Below are positions 33,140 to 45,349 of a DNA stretch of 64,000 nucleotides, one piece after another (position 1 is the stretch's first letter; each line of letters starts with the position of its first letter). The notes beneath the pieces were generated by a model that was given only the letters and a program-made list of their open reading frames with translations, was not told where the DNA came from and did not search any database. A program made the position numbers and the translations under genes. Source of the DNA: Talinum fruticosum (lineage: Eukaryota > Streptophyta > Magnoliopsida > Caryophyllales > Talinaceae); assembly GCA_021018815.1 (NCBI GenBank), contig JAITYX010000007.1:4651001-4715000 (forward strand), read 5' to 3'.

Positions 33140-34652
33140 ATGCACTAGAGGCCCTAAATGAACCCGAATGGGGCAGAGGCCATGGAAGAGGAACTTAATC
33201 AATTTGAGAGAAACCAAGTCCGGACTTTAACCAAATGACCTTCGACCACCCAGTCATAGGAACCAAATAGGTTTTCAAAAACAAGTTGGATGAGGATGGG
33301 TTGGTAATTAGAAATAAGGCTAGACTTGTGGCTCAAGGTTACAATCAAGAAGAAGGGATTGATTGTGGGGAAACCTTTGCACCGAGTCACTAGGATTGAA
33401 GCAATCGGAATCGTTTTGGCATTTGCATCAAGCATGAATATTAAATTGTATCAAATGGATGTCAAATGTGCTTTTCCGAATGGTTTCATTCAAGAAGAAG
33501 TCTATGTCGAGCAACCCCCGAATTTGAAAACTCGGAATTTCCAAATCATGTTTTCAAGTTGCAAAAAGCTCTTTATGGTCTTAAACAAGCTCCCGGAGCT
33601 TGGATGAAAGATCGAGCGGTTTCTTGGTTGAAAATAATTTCAAAAGAGGTCAGATTGACAAAACTCTTTTCATAAAAACTAAGGGGAAAGACTTTCTTAT
33701 TGCTCGGATCTATGTTGATGATATAATTTTTGGAGCTACTAATGAAAATCTTTGTCGAGATTTTTTGAGTTAATGAGACAGGAAATCCAAATGAGCATGA
33801 TAGAGAGCTCAATTTCTTTCTTGGTCTACAAATCAAGCAAGACAAAGGTGGCATCTATGTCCATCAATCTAAGTATACCAAGGAGTTGCTGAAGAAGTAC
33901 AAGCTTCAAGATACAAAATATGCAGCGAACACCAATGAGTAGTAGCATGAAACCGGACTCAAACGATAAAGGTAAAGCAGTAGATTAGAAACTCTATCGA
34001 GGTATGATTGGATCTCTACTATATCTCACATCCAAGTAGGCCGGATATTATGTTTAGTGTATGTCCGTGTGCAAGATTCCAAGCTAATCCAAAAGAATCA
34101 CATCTCACTGCGGTGAAGAGAATTTTTAGAGATCCGGCAAGGACTCATAATCTAGGTCTATGGTTTTCAAGAGACTCGGAACTAACCCTCACTTGGATAC
34201 TCAAATGTCGACTATGCTGGATACAAGGTTGATAGAAAGAGCACCTCAAGAGCATGCCAATTTCGGGCCAATCCCTTATATCTTGGCACTCAAAGAAGCG
34301 TAACTCGGTCGCTCTATCAACTGTTGAAGCTGAGTACATTGCAGCCGGAGCATGCCTGCGCTTAGATTCTATGGATCAAGCAACACTTGAAAGACCTTGG
34401 ACTCTCACTCAAATCAATTCCAATCAAGTGTGACAATCGGAGTGCAATCGGCATCACTAAGAATCCAATTCAGCACTCAAAGACAAAAACATATTGAGGT
34501 CATGTATCACTTTCGAGAGACTTTATGAGAAAGGTGATATTAAACTTGAATTCATTACTACGAAATTTCGGTTAGTTGATATTTTCACTAAGCCACTTAG
34601 TGAAGATCAGTTTTGTTTTATTAGGAATTAGCTTGGCATGATTAATGCATGA
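33140..34652 (+). pseudogene. reverse transcriptase and RNase H of element D
   Basis: RT blocks: LNEPEWG (about 33155), VIGTK (about 33257), [18 protein letters not shown] (about 33320-33370), YQMDVKCAF (about 33450), KALYGLKQAPGAWMK (about 33560-33608), YVDDIIFGATNE (about 33712-33745) and QIKQDKGGIYVHQSKYTKEL. RNase H follows (SVALSTVEAEYIAAG near 34310-34350) and pol ends at 34650-34652. Frameshifts divide all of these. Confidence 0.85.
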
Positions 34653-34939
34653 TTATATGTTCTCTTAAGTAAAATTATCTTGCATGATTATGTGTTACAT
34701 GCTTCTTTTCTTTGTCTTAATAACAAATAGTTCAGTTGACTTAGTGATACCGAGCTAGGAGTTATTATTTGTTTGCGTTTTCGAGTCACTTAGAAATCAT
34801 ACTGAGTCGGACTTAGTTTTTAAGAAAAATGGACTTCAAACTTCGAAATCATCTCTAGATCGATGGAGAATTTTAGAAATTTCTTTTACAATTTCTCTTT
34901 TTCTCTTTCTCTCGCCGAGCGCATCGATCGCTGAACTAG

Positions 34940-35064
34940 CCATTGGGAGACAGACACTCGGAATTCTAACCATTGGAGAGCGGAACGGACACACCGGTCC
35001 GAGGCGACCGTTGAAGGCTTAGGTCAAAACGAATATCGAAGGACATTCATTTCGCTATAAATAG
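34940..35064 (+). promoter_or_regulatory. promoter-like block before the env-like ORF of element D
   Basis: CCATTG at 34940-34945 and 34970-34975, exactly 30 bp apart, correspond to the CCGTTG pair of copies A and B with CG changed to CA. CTATAAATAG follows at 35055-35064 and a (TC)n-rich leader (about 35168-35185) runs to the ATG at 35226. The G-to-A changes look like decay of methylated CG. Confidence 0.5.
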
Positions 35065-35225
35065 CATCCCTTTTCCTTCATTTCGCTAATTTACTCTCTA
35101 CTAACCTAAACTCTTGCTCACTTACTCTCGCAATCTAAGCTCTCAGCATTCTCAACACTCTCGGTACTCTCTCTCTCTCTCTCGTTTCTTCGAGTTCGGT
35201 CTCTTTCTTCTCAAACACTTCAACC

Positions 35226-36861
35226 ATGCCTAAGAGAGGTTCCGCTCCGGATTTTCTAGGGTCCGCAATAAAGAAGCCTAGAACCAAGCAAACCCAAGAG
35301 GGTCACTTACTCTCGCAATCTAACCCCTCCAAAATCCTAGTCACCCAACATCTCACGTTGGATGACAAGTTCTTTCCAACCACAACCTTTTCGTGGTTGA
35401 AGCACATCAAAACCATCGGCGTATATAACTTTATAAGCTTCAGTGAGTTCATATACCAAGAACTCATTGCTTGAGTTCTACTCAAACCTTTCTTGCTCCG
35501 AGGGGATCATAACCTCCGGAGTTTGCAATACAATGGTACGTATAAATCTTTTTCTCATCCATCGTCTTTTTAAAGTTTCATCTATCTTCCTCAACTGCAA
35601 TCCTATTCCTTTCAACGAGATTCCATATGAGTTCTTTGGAAAAATACGCCAAGGAAGTCCCCGAGTCACGTAAGAATTTTTCCGTGACTCGGATGAAGAC
35701 TCGAGGCTAGACTTTTGTGCTTCATGCCGATGAGAACTTTCTTTTTCATCATTCCAGACAAAGAGAATCCTAACTCAAAGATTCTCAAATATTTATTTGA
35801 CATTCTCGAGGGCTACGACGTAGACCTCTTTCCCGCTATAATCGAGCAAATGGCCACCGTGCCGGCGCAGTCAAAGAAATCCACCCCTCTTCCTTTCGGA
35901 GCCCTTCTTACCCTTGTTTTCGAGCAATTCAAGGTTCCGCTCCCCTTAGACCCAAATGAAGTGTCCGAGGCTGCCATCGTCATTGGCGGAAATGAGCTTC
36001 TTGGATACGGGTACCGGGAAACCCAACTCGGCGTCCGGGTCTACGGCTCGAACCGAGGCAACCTTCCCTCTCGCCTTAGACTCGGACTCACCTCTCACTC
36101 CCTCCTCCACCTGGCGGTGCTTCCACCTCGGGTCCTCCTCCCGAAGCTACAGCTGCCTTGTCGAAAGCTCGATAGACAAGCTCACTTCTATGTCCGTGGA
36201 AATCCGGGACACTCTCCGCTCCTTCAAAACTGTTCTTCGTAACATGACCATCAACTAGAAAACGACCTAATCTCATATTCGAGAGCAACAAGATGTGCTC
36301 CTCGAAGTGAAGAATCTGGTTAAGGAGCAACAGGAGATGCTTGAGCTCCTCCGATAGAGGTGATCGAAGGCCACTCAGGACCCGCACAACTCGGACTCGA
36401 GCTTTGCCAAGTCTCCATCCGGAGAGGCAGCAGAAGAAGGAGAGGAGGTTGCCCGAAGCGGCTCTTTTCGAGGAGAAGGAGGAAGAAAAGGAAGAAGAGA
36501 ACGAAGAGGAGAAGGAGGAAGAAGGAGATAAGAAGGAAGAAGTTGAGGGACAAGGTGCTGCGGTTCCTCAACCACAACCGATTAGCTCAAACAAGCAATC
36601 CGAGTGAGTCGGAAGACCTTGCGAGATGTTGGACGAGTCCGCAACAGTTAAGCCGGAAGAAGCACCCTGCTCCGTAACTTTCCAAAAGGATGAGCCTCCG
36701 GACGACCGATGTCCGGGTCGGCCACTCGTAGCCGAGCCACTTACAGAGATACCGAGTGCTGCCGCCGCCCGGATCTTCAAAATCATCACAAGCATACTAG
36801 CACAGGCGCACTCGCACGCTCATCCGCCTCAACTCGGATCTCCCCAAATCCACCATCTTAA
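35226..36861 (+). pseudogene. env-like third ORF of element D
   Basis: ATG at 35226 opens 82 codons (MPKRGSAPDFLGSAIKKPR) ending after FSEFIYQELIA. The frame then shifts. A long open stretch at 35715-36242 carries ENPNSKILKYLFDILEGYDV, DLFPAIIEQMATVPAQ and LPFGALLTLVFEQFKVPLPL. A glutamate/lysine-rich part (about 36420-36580) could form a coiled coil. The stop is at 36859-36861. The domain order agrees with copies A-C. No transmembrane segment is obvious. Confidence 0.78.
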
Positions 36862-37338
36862 TATCTTTTTCTCTTGTTTTATTTATTTTTTTGTCCGGAC
36901 ATCAATTGTATCAGCTTGATACATTCTTCCCTATTTTTGTTTTTACTAAAAGGCAAGGGGAGAATACTAGAAAACATTATTGTCTTGTTTAGGGGGTTTT
37001 CTCACCCTCTTTGATGTGTATTTTCTGTGTTTTCTGTATATATATATATGAATGATATTTTATTTTCGAGCATACCGATTCATCGAGTTCACTCTTTCCG
37101 AGTTTGCATTTCTTATTATTTAGTTTTGCTCGATATATCAGCTCGCATTTTTTTCCTATATCTCACTCTAATATAATTACTCATGATTCTTAGCTGTATG
37201 AGTTATCTCGCATAAATATTCTAAGTACGAATCACTTCACTCATGTCTTTGTATTCTGATATATTCTAATTAGGAAGAATGAAAACTCATGATTATTTTA
37301 CTAAAAAGTTTCTATCTAAGTATAGAATGCCTTTCATC

Positions 37339-37351
37339 AAAAAGGGGAGAT
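37339..37351 (+). other. polypurine tract of element D
   Basis: AAAAAGGGGAGAT directly before the LTR. A second purine tract, AAAGGCAAGGGGAGAA, is at 36948-36964. Confidence 0.88.
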
Positions 37352-38841
37352 TAAAGACTCAAATTCTGAATCTAGATCATTATGAGTACTACATAAAGAC
37401 TCAGGTACAAACCTCATCTCTTCTAAGTTTTGATTACAAGTCATTCTAAGTGTAATAGAAACTCCTGCATAAGTTTTCATTCGATTCTAACCGACTCGAA
37501 ATCACATTCTTGCTTATCCTCTTACATTGATGTTTTTGAGTCACTCGGACATCACTCGGATGTTTCGCATGTTCAAATAATCTCTCTAACACTTCTTATC
37601 TAAGTTCCGACTACATATCTTGAAGTAAAGTGAATTACAATGTTAATTCATCTTTCTAAGTCGATATGTTTTATTGAGAATTATTTGTCCAAATCAAGTT
37701 CTTACACTCGATGTTTTCACTCTTATAACTTGATCTTTCTTAGGATCGACTTTGATGGAATTTGAGTATAATGAATATTAGACTCGGAAAATTCCACTCT
37801 TCTACGCCTGAGATAATTATGCACTTAATTATCTTAATTAAATTATTATATGTGCCTAATCTTTGACCAAAGTATTGTATACTTTGAGAAACAAAATTAT
37901 TTACTTTTGTAGGTTATCCAAACAAGGTTATCTTATTTTTGAATTACAAAAGTAACCGGCTTCGAGCTGTCAATCACCAACGAAACAAGGCTTTTCTACT
38001 TCTAAACAAGGCCCGGACGCCGTGTCGTGGTTGTCTTTTTCCAAAGCTGGAAAACTTTAACGCTAAGCTCAACGGTGGTTTCCACTTTACTTTTTAGACA
38101 TCACCAGCTAACTAAAGCACCTTTAGGAGCTAAGAGCTGTTGTACAACGTTCACATTCCAATGGATCTTTTCTTAACGACTCGAAGAACCGTTACAACGT
38201 TTAAGAAAGATTTATTTTCGAAATTAGTCACATAGGCTAATCCGCTTTGTCATCTATAAATAGAAGCCAACTCTTAAGACTTGAAGATTGCTGGAATTAT
38301 TATTGAAACACATTACTTAAGCAAAAGCCATTGTATTCATACTCAATCTTCTATTTACAACTCTCGACTTGTAATTCATATTTTCCGAGTTGTAAAGTCT
38401 TGTAATCGTTACATACTCTTTTTACTTTCGAGTAATTTCCCTTGATCGAGGTGTAAGGGTTAATTCAGCTCAATTATCCCTAGTTGTAAAGGTTACCTCG
38501 GTTAGGAAGTACTAGATCGGATAAAGGAATTTCGAGTGTAGGAAAACTTTGTAAGGAATTGTTTAAGGGAGCAATTTTGGTTGAGTCGATCTGCTGTATT
38601 TTATAGATTCAAAATAGTGGATTTGACTTGGTACTTGGACTAGCACTCGTCCATGGTTTTATGCCCCGAGGAGGGTTTTCACGTATCTCCGAGTTTACAA
38701 TTTTCCGAGTCCAATCTAGACTCGGATTGTCCGGTTCATTCTTTTCAAGCTTAAATCTTCCAAGTTGGTAAAATTTCAACATCGGCCTATTCATCCCCTC
38801 CCCCTCTAGGGTGACTAAGACTCTCTAAGAGCAAACCTTCA
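37352..38841 (+). repeat. 3' LTR of element D (1490 bp)
   Basis: Starts TAAAGACTC, ends ACCTTCA at 38841. TATA CTATAAATAG lies near 38253-38262. It resembles LTR B more than the LTRs of A. Sequence after 38841 is a LINE. Confidence 0.88.
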
Positions 38842-39867
38842 TCTAACACTCGTATACTTGATCGTTGTAACACATTGTATAACGAGGCCTACCATCTTGT
38901 TTGGAAATCCTAATTTCTGAAGCACTTCATGCAGAAAATACCGCCTCACTCTATCATATAGTTTGCTCATATCCACCTTTATTGCTACCACTTTCTCTCC
39001 ACTCCCGGCACTCTTGATGTGAGAAATCAATTCGTGCACAAGAAGGCAAATATCTGTAATGTTTCGCCCGCACAAAGCCATAATGAAAAGTTCCAACAGT
39101 TGACGACATTATACTCCATAGTTTGTTAACGAAACACTTGGACAAAATTTTGTAAATGACGTTACATAGGCTGATGGGCCTTAAATCGTTTAGCTGATCC
39201 GGGTTCTCCTTTTTTGAAATAAGCACAATATTTATAAGATGCATTTGCCTCATAAGACTTTTTGAGTTCAAAGAATTGAGAATTGCGTTTGTAACATCTT
39301 TCCCCACAATGTGCCATGTTCTTTGATAAAAACCGTCAGAATTATGCTTGGTCCCGGTGACTTCCACGGCTCCAATTGAAATATAGCTCTATATAACTCT
39401 TCAATCGTGAAGTATGTATTCAACCTATCAAACTGTGTTGAGTCAATCCTCTTATTAAAACACTTTAACGCTTGGTGCACTATCCTATCTCCCCTTATTT
39501 CATCTTTCTGGGTTGTGCATAGGTCTCTAGAATACTTTGTGGCCAACTTCTTTATTCCATCAACCCCTATTATCATCATTCATTTATCATCAAAAATGCT
39601 CCCTGTTTTGTTGAATCCTTTTTTTCGTCTTGTAGCTCTTGAAGAAGAAATGAGTACTTGCATCTCCTTTTTTGAACCGCATCAACTTTCCTCTGTCTCC
39701 CAAACTCTTTGGCGGCTTTCAAATCCTGCTGCAGATCATTTCTTCCATCACAGAACCTTGCAAACGATGAGTCATTCAATCCCACTTTTTACAATTCCTT
39801 AATAATATCTTTTAGACTAATCTGTTTCCGCCTCAATATGGCTTCTATGTTACCCTTCCACTTAAGG
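38842..39867 (-). pseudogene. LINE (L1-type) reverse transcriptase fragment
   Basis: Minus-strand frames give a plant L1 RT: KWKGNIEAILRRKQIS (about 39865-39820), KKRRCKYSFLLQ-like sequence, WKSPGPS (about 39375), NDLRPISLCNVIYKILSK (about 39195-39140), GRNITDICLLVHELISHIK (about 39070-39010) and AIKVDMSKLYDRV (about 38990-38950). It stops at 38842 where the LTR of D begins, so D probably inserted into it. The YADD box and all downstream domains are missing. Two frameshifts. Confidence 0.85.
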
Positions 39868-39973
39868 GGATACTTTTAACATTGAAATGGGAACTATGTG
39901 AGTTTGTACACCACTTCCTTCATATGAGGTAGTAAATTTTTAAAAGTTCATATGTTAAAAAATCATATCTGAA

Positions 39974-40194
39974 GGTGCTAATTTATTATTTAAGAGATTT
40001 GGTGGACTTGTTTTTATCATTTTTTGATAGCATACCATAGTAAAGTGTCAATATTTTACATTTTAGCTATTATTAGCTATTAGCTACATTTCACCCTCTA
40101 GACTAGTAATTAAGAATTATTGGCACTTTAATACTCTTTGGTATTGAAAAAATAAAGAATTCTATTAGTTACCGTAAACAATAAAGTAGTATCA
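39974..40194. mobile_element. MITE with long inverted repeats (about 220 bp)
   Basis: The two halves pair as imperfect inverted repeats of about 80 bp: GTGCTAATTTATTATTTAAG at the left answers GATACTACTTTATTGTTTAC read back from the right. Inner parts TAAAGTGTCAATA and TTAAAGTGCCAATAATT also pair. One arm of the same family occurs at 51630-51720. Superfamily not determined; the target duplication is unclear. Confidence 0.6.
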
Positions 40195-40439
40195 TGAGGT
40201 ATTATGTCTTTAATAACTTACTACTTTATAGTTTGACGCAAATAAATTGCGACTAATTTGGAGCAATCTTAGAAGTAATTGTTCTAGAAATGCCATTGGT
40301 CTATTTTGAAATTTTAATTTTTTTGGATAGATAAAATAAACAATATTACTACCAATTTTTTGGTTCATAATTACATGGTTTCATTACCAAAAACCAAACA
40401 TTCCCTGATTTTAACAATGAGAAGTATCAATAATACATC

Positions 40440-41254
40440 AGCACGGTTTATAACTACCCTTTAGCTTTTGATACATCTCATATAACCTTGATCTCCGCTA
40501 TGGCTATATGTTAAGGCTATCCTAGTACATATGACTTCCTTAATTACATTAACTCTAGCATTGTTGATTTTCTTTTTGTCAAAAGACAACTTTGTTCCTT
40601 TGCTGCCAGATTTGAGATAACATTATGCACACCGTCGCCTTGATAACCACTTTTTGTTGTTTATGCCTCTTCATATTTGTCATCCATTTCAATAGTTGCT
40701 AAAATTTTTGGGCTTATACTTCACCTCAAGCGACGCTAAAGTATTTTCTCTTATCTCAATGGCTACATTACATTTAAAGAGGATGTGTTCTTGGATTTCT
40801 TCAGACGCTAAAGTATTTTCTCTTATCTCAATGGCTACATTACATTCAAAGAGGATGTGTTCTTGGATTTCTTCAGCTAGGTAGCAGACTGGACTGATCG
40901 TAAAGATCTGAGAATTGTAGATGCCAATTTGTTTTAATACTGGCAATCTATTTTGAGCTACTATCCACATGAATATTGAACACTTAGGCAGTCCAATTTG
41001 ATTCCATATCACTATACTCCAAGTAGGTTTTGTAGAAAAGAGCCATTTGTAGCCACTATGTGTGGTGTATCTCCTATGTTTTTCTATTGCCCATTGATTG
41101 AAAATGAATCCATAACTTACCATATTTCTAAGATGAACCAATTTTTTCCAATAATGGCAGTTGTCTACACTTGGTTGATGCATCCACCAATCTACCTTTT
41201 TCAAATGATAGTTGTGAACTCATTTTACCCAGAGAGTATCCTTCTTTTTAGCTA
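40440..41254 (-). pseudogene. LINE C-terminal fragment with zf-RVT domain
   Basis: Minus strand, from 41250: LWVKWVHNYHLK-like sequence, then KVDWWMHQPSVDNCHYWKKL, W-S-I-V-I-W-N, PKCSIFMWIVAQNRLPVLKQ, and a CxxC/HxxxC-like part (HILFECN). This is the zinc-binding region at the end of plant LINE RTs. A 24-residue in-frame duplication follows, then LLKWMTNMKRHKQ and IWQQRNKVVF near 40690-40580. It is cut at 41254 by the CACTA element. It is a different copy from the RT at 38842, because the domain order is not colinear. Confidence 0.8.
40733..40876 (-). repeat. 72-bp tandem duplication inside the LINE
   Basis: Units 40733-40804 and 40805-40876 differ at one base that I can see. Since 72 is a multiple of three, the frame is kept and 24 residues (EEIQEHILF...) are repeated. 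Confidence 0.9.
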
Positions 41255-41365
41255 CACTACTATAGATATGACTTTTTATTACGGTTGATTTACGATTGTT
41301 AAAAAGAAAAAATCGTTATGAAAAATGAGGCGGTGGCATTTTTGTAAATATCAGCCTTGTATAAC

Positions 41366-41446
41366 ACCTATGACGACAGTTCATTGAAAGAACCATCGTC
41401 ATAGGTTACATTTGATGACGGTTCTTGCATTGAACCGTCATCAAAT
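41366..41446. repeat. two adjacent subterminal palindromes of the CACTA element
   Basis: Hairpin 1: arms 41366-41382 and 41390-41406 (17 nt, two mismatches), loop of 7. Hairpin 2: arms 41410-41424 and 41432-41446 (ATTTGATGACGGTTC, perfect), loop of 7. Both contain GACGAC/GATGACGGTTC-type cores. CACTA subterminal repeats bind the transposase-associated protein; the role here is inferred. Confidence 0.85.
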
Positions 41447-43092
41447 ATTTCTCCAAAGTCTAAAAACCCACTCGGTATCTGTTTTTTCTACGCCCACTTC
41501 ATCTACTCTCTACTTTCGGTCTTATCGCTCTCCACGTTTCTCTCGTCTACTACTACCTCGGATAGAACCGATACCTGCTATTTACACGCCCATTTTTACT
41601 GGTAAGCTATCCTCGTCTTCATATCTATCATTTTGCTCACTCTTTCTTCTTGTCTCTTTTAGGTGTAGCCGTGCTTTCGCTCATTCTCGCCGCCAAGCCT
41701 CTCGCTCATTCTCGCCATTGTCGTCGTTCTTCCAAGTATGAATCTCAATCCTCTTTTATTTTTTGCTTTAAGTTATTTTTAAAATTTAGATAGTTGAATA
41801 TTGAATATATTTGTGACACTTATGTAAATACCGAGAATGTGGCTAATGTTTGAGATAATTGAAATGTTGAATCATTTATTGAGAATGTGGGTAACATTTG
41901 TATAGTTTGTTAGGTTGAAAATTCGTGAAAATTTTGAGATTTTGAAAAAAGGGTTTACGAGTTTAGGATTTAATTAACATAGGGAAATAGAATGATAGTT
42001 AAGAATGGTCAATCGAAAGAGTGTATCCAAATTTGTTTAGGATTTAGAAAAATAGAAAGATAATTTGGATATAGGGTCATCCCCAAAAATTTGTCATAAA
42101 GATAAATTTGTATCCAAATTGTTTATTTTGATGAGGTGATGTTGGGGTGGACTCATTTATCCAATTGTCAAAATTGGTATCCAAGTTTGGTTAGAGTTTA
42201 AAGAAAAAAAAAGATTTAAGGTCAAGAGGTTGTGGAAATAGAAAAATTTGTGGTTTAGGATTTAGGAAAATGAAAATATGTATGTCTAGTTTATGATAAA
42301 TGTATAATATATCAAAATTGGAAACAAAGAGGAAACCATTTATTATATATATACATTCCCTTTTGCATTTAAAAAAATTTAACCACGCCAAACAAAATAA
42401 CAAGTTATAACAATGGTCCGTGTTAGGAATATATACTAAGTAACAACGTTTTTTGTTTTCATGTAATTTGACAAATGGCATGCTTAATTGTGTATAATTG
42501 TGCTTGTTTTGTTTTCCATAAAATTATCATATGCATTTCATACATTTAGAGAACCCGTTCAAAAATATGTACAGAACAAGTTATCCTAAGTCGCGATATG
42601 TGTATAAATGTGTGTATACGCTAAGGATATTAGCTTGGTATGTATAGGATTTTTGAATTGTCCGTGTTGGACATTTTGAAAATAATATGATAATAGGTTA
42701 TGTGGCTATTATAATCTTATCATATATTTGACAAGATATCATAGTGTTTATTTCCCCTCTCATTCTTTTGGTGCAATTATGATGACGATGGGTTTGACGT
42801 GTATATCTTTACTTATGTTACCATACAATTAAGCAAGAATATACACACTAGTCATTTTGTTTTCGTATGTTGTACCTGAAGGACTAAGTAGAAATGCTGC
42901 CGAAATTTTGTCAAATGTATGATAAGATTTTGTTACACGGTCTAGGGTAATATTATTCTTGAATAGGTTTAGGACCATCTATCCTCGTAGAAATATCTTT
43001 GGCTCATGTCGTATTATTTGTGTATAACCGACAAAAGTACATACTTTTCGAACTATATTTGGTGAATTGCTTCTCGTGTTTATAGGTACGGT

Positions 43093-45330
43093 ATGGATCG
43101 AGCCTGTGTTTATAGCAATAGGAGGAGTGTTGAATATCGTGATGGAGTTAACAACTTCCTAAAGATTTTCATCGAACATGCAACCAAATTCGAAGGACAG
43201 TCCATATTTTGTCCGTGTTTGAGGTGTTTTAACTCCTCAAGATTGCCCTCTAAGGTTGTAAAGGTCACCTATATCAGCATGGGTTTAACACAACTTATAA
43301 GGTTTGGGTATGGCATGGGGAAGAGGAGTCCGTGAATAATGGCGTATGAGAAGAAGATGAAGGATATGATGAAAATGAAGCCAGCAGAGTGTGGAATTAG
43401 AAGATCGACCTCAAGATCTGGTTCGTGAAGTAGAACGTGAATTAATCGATCAACCACATGTATTGGAGCAATTGTTAGCTGATTCGGAGAAGCCACTTTA
43501 CCCGAGGTGTGATAAATATACCCGTTTATCAGCTGTGTTGAGGTTGATGAACTTGAAAATGGCTACGAGTTGGAGTGATAAAAGTTTCACGAACTTCTTA
43601 AGTGTGCTCAAAGATTTATTCCCAAAGGCAATATTCTTCCCAGCCATACATATGAAGTGAAGAGGATGTTGTGTCCTATGGGCATGGGGTATAAGAAGAT
43701 GCATGTCTGCCTTCAACGATTGCATATTGTACCAAAAAGAACATGCACATAGACACGAATGTCCTAAATGTAATGTAACTCGATACAAGATGCAAAACAT
43801 CGATGGAGAGAATGTTAAGGGACGCCTAGCAAAGGTGTTGTGGTACTTGCCAATAATACCGAGGTTTAAGCGCTTGTTTTCAAGTGCAACCGATGCGAAG
43901 AACTTGACGTGACATGCCGAAGGAAGAGTTTGTGATGACAAGCTACATCACCCTACCGATTCTCCTCAATAGAAGAAGATCGATTCATTGTTCCCGAAAT
44001 TTGGTAGGGAGGCACGGAATCTATGTCCGGGTCTTTGTACGAACAGTAATAAACCCCCATGGTGACCTTAGTAGCAAGTACAACAGCTTGACCCGTTCTT
44101 TTGGTTATCTACAGACCTACCATCGTCGTTGTGTATGAAGCGTAAGTACATTATGTTGTCAATGCTTATTTACGGGCCTAAGCAGCCAGTAAAAATATAG
44201 ATGTGTACTTGGCGCATCTTGTTGAAGATTTCAAACTGTTGTGGGATGAAGGTGTTTCGATTTATGATGCATACCGTGAAGAGCAATTTCCATTGCGAGC
44301 TATGATCTCCACCACAATCAATGACTTCCCGTGTACGAAAACTTATCTAGGTACACCGTCAATGCCCGGAAGACATGCCTCATTTGTACAGAGGGTACTT
44401 ACTCCTATCAACTTAAGTGCGGAAAAAGATAGCCTATCTTGAACACCGAAAGTTTCTTCCCTTTTTCCATCAATATCGTAAGAAAAAAGGCTTTTAATGG
44501 TCAAACCGAGATAGATTCTGCTCCAACTCTATTAACAGGACATCAAATATATGACTAAGTGAAGGATGTTGATGTAGAGTTCGACAAGCCATACCGACAT
44601 CAATCCGAAAACGCTCGTGTGGAAAAAGATATTAATATTTTTTTATCTTCCTTACTCGGAAAGAATTGTATATAAGACATAGTTTTGATGTAATGCATAT
44701 AGAGAAAAACATCCGTGAAAGTCTCATTGGCACTTTTTGAACATACCGAGGAAGACCAAGGACGGCGAGAAAGCACAACTCAATATGTATGAAATGAGAA
44801 TATGGGAGGAATTAGCACCACAACCAACGAGAAAGAGAACATTTTTGCCTCCTGCGTCTTACACATTAAGTAGAAGGGAAAAACAACGTTTGTGTGAGAC
44901 CTTGAAGAAACTCAAAGAGCCACATGGATATTCTTCAAACAACAAGTAAACACGTTTTGATGTCCGATTATAGACTAATCGATCTTAAATATCATGATTA
45001 TCATGCTTTGATGCAACAAATACTATCGGTTGCTATCCGAGCTGTGATGGCCAAACATGTTAGACAGTCGCTCACAAGATTTTGCTTCTTCTTCAATGTC
45101 ATATGCAAGCAAAGTCGTTGAGTTGGAGAAATTGGATGATCTTCAATGCAAGTGTGATCGTTACATTGTGCCAACTAAAGATGTACTTCCCACCTTTTTT
45201 TATATCATGGTGCACCTAGTTTTCCATTTGGTGAAAGAAGTACGATTCTCGTGGCCCAATTTTTTACCGATGGATGTACCCTTTTGAACGTTTTATGAAA
45301 ATTCTCAAAGGGTATGTTAGAAATCGATAC
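43093..45330 (+). pseudogene. TNP2-type CACTA transposase, frameshifted
   Basis: The transposase-associated domain is at 43093-43280: DRACVYSNRRSVEYRDGVNN and CPCLRC with its paired cysteines. The Transposase_21 region covers about 43440-44440: YPRCDKYTRLSAVLRLMNLK, ECPKCNVTRYK, WYLPIIPRFKRLF, then VYLAHLVEDFKLLWDEGVSIYDA-like sequence and INDFP. HIEKNIRESL (about 44697) and the DUF4218-like end (ALMQQILSVAIRAV, VHLVFHLVKEVR, MYPFERFMKILKGYVRNRY near 45275-45330) follow. At least six shifts. It would cut and join DNA at CACTA ends. Confidence 0.87.
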
Positions 45331-45349
45331 CGATCGGAAGCGTGAATTT

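Larger units (their letters stand above)
30546..38841 (+). mobile_element. Sirevirus-type Ty1/copia element D, 5' truncated
   Basis: Plus-strand copy lacking the 5' LTR, PBS and the start of gag. It keeps gag core, protease, integrase, RT, RNase H (stop 34650-34652), promoter-like block, env-like ORF (35226-36861), purine tract (36948-36964), PPT (37339-37351) and 3' LTR (37352-38841). Its LTR interrupts a LINE reverse transcriptase at 38842. All ORFs are broken. Like B, its LTR starts TAAAGACTC, so B and D may form an older subgroup. Confidence 0.9.
41255..45349 (+). mobile_element. CACTA (En/Spm) transposon, 3' end lost
   Basis: The left terminus CACTACTATAG follows CTA (41252-41254), a possible 3-bp duplication, inside a LINE. 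Subterminal hairpins (41366-41446) and TNP2-type transposase coding (43093-45330) follow. The element ends at 45349, where another repeat starts with TGTAACGCCCC. The right terminus is missing. The leader 41447-43092 is AT-rich; the ORF at 41412-41741 has no support. Confidence 0.87.

Noticed and set aside
41412..41741. 109-aa ORF near the CACTA left end
   Set aside because: Starts inside the second subterminal hairpin; no similarity to TNP1 or TNP2 that I recognise.
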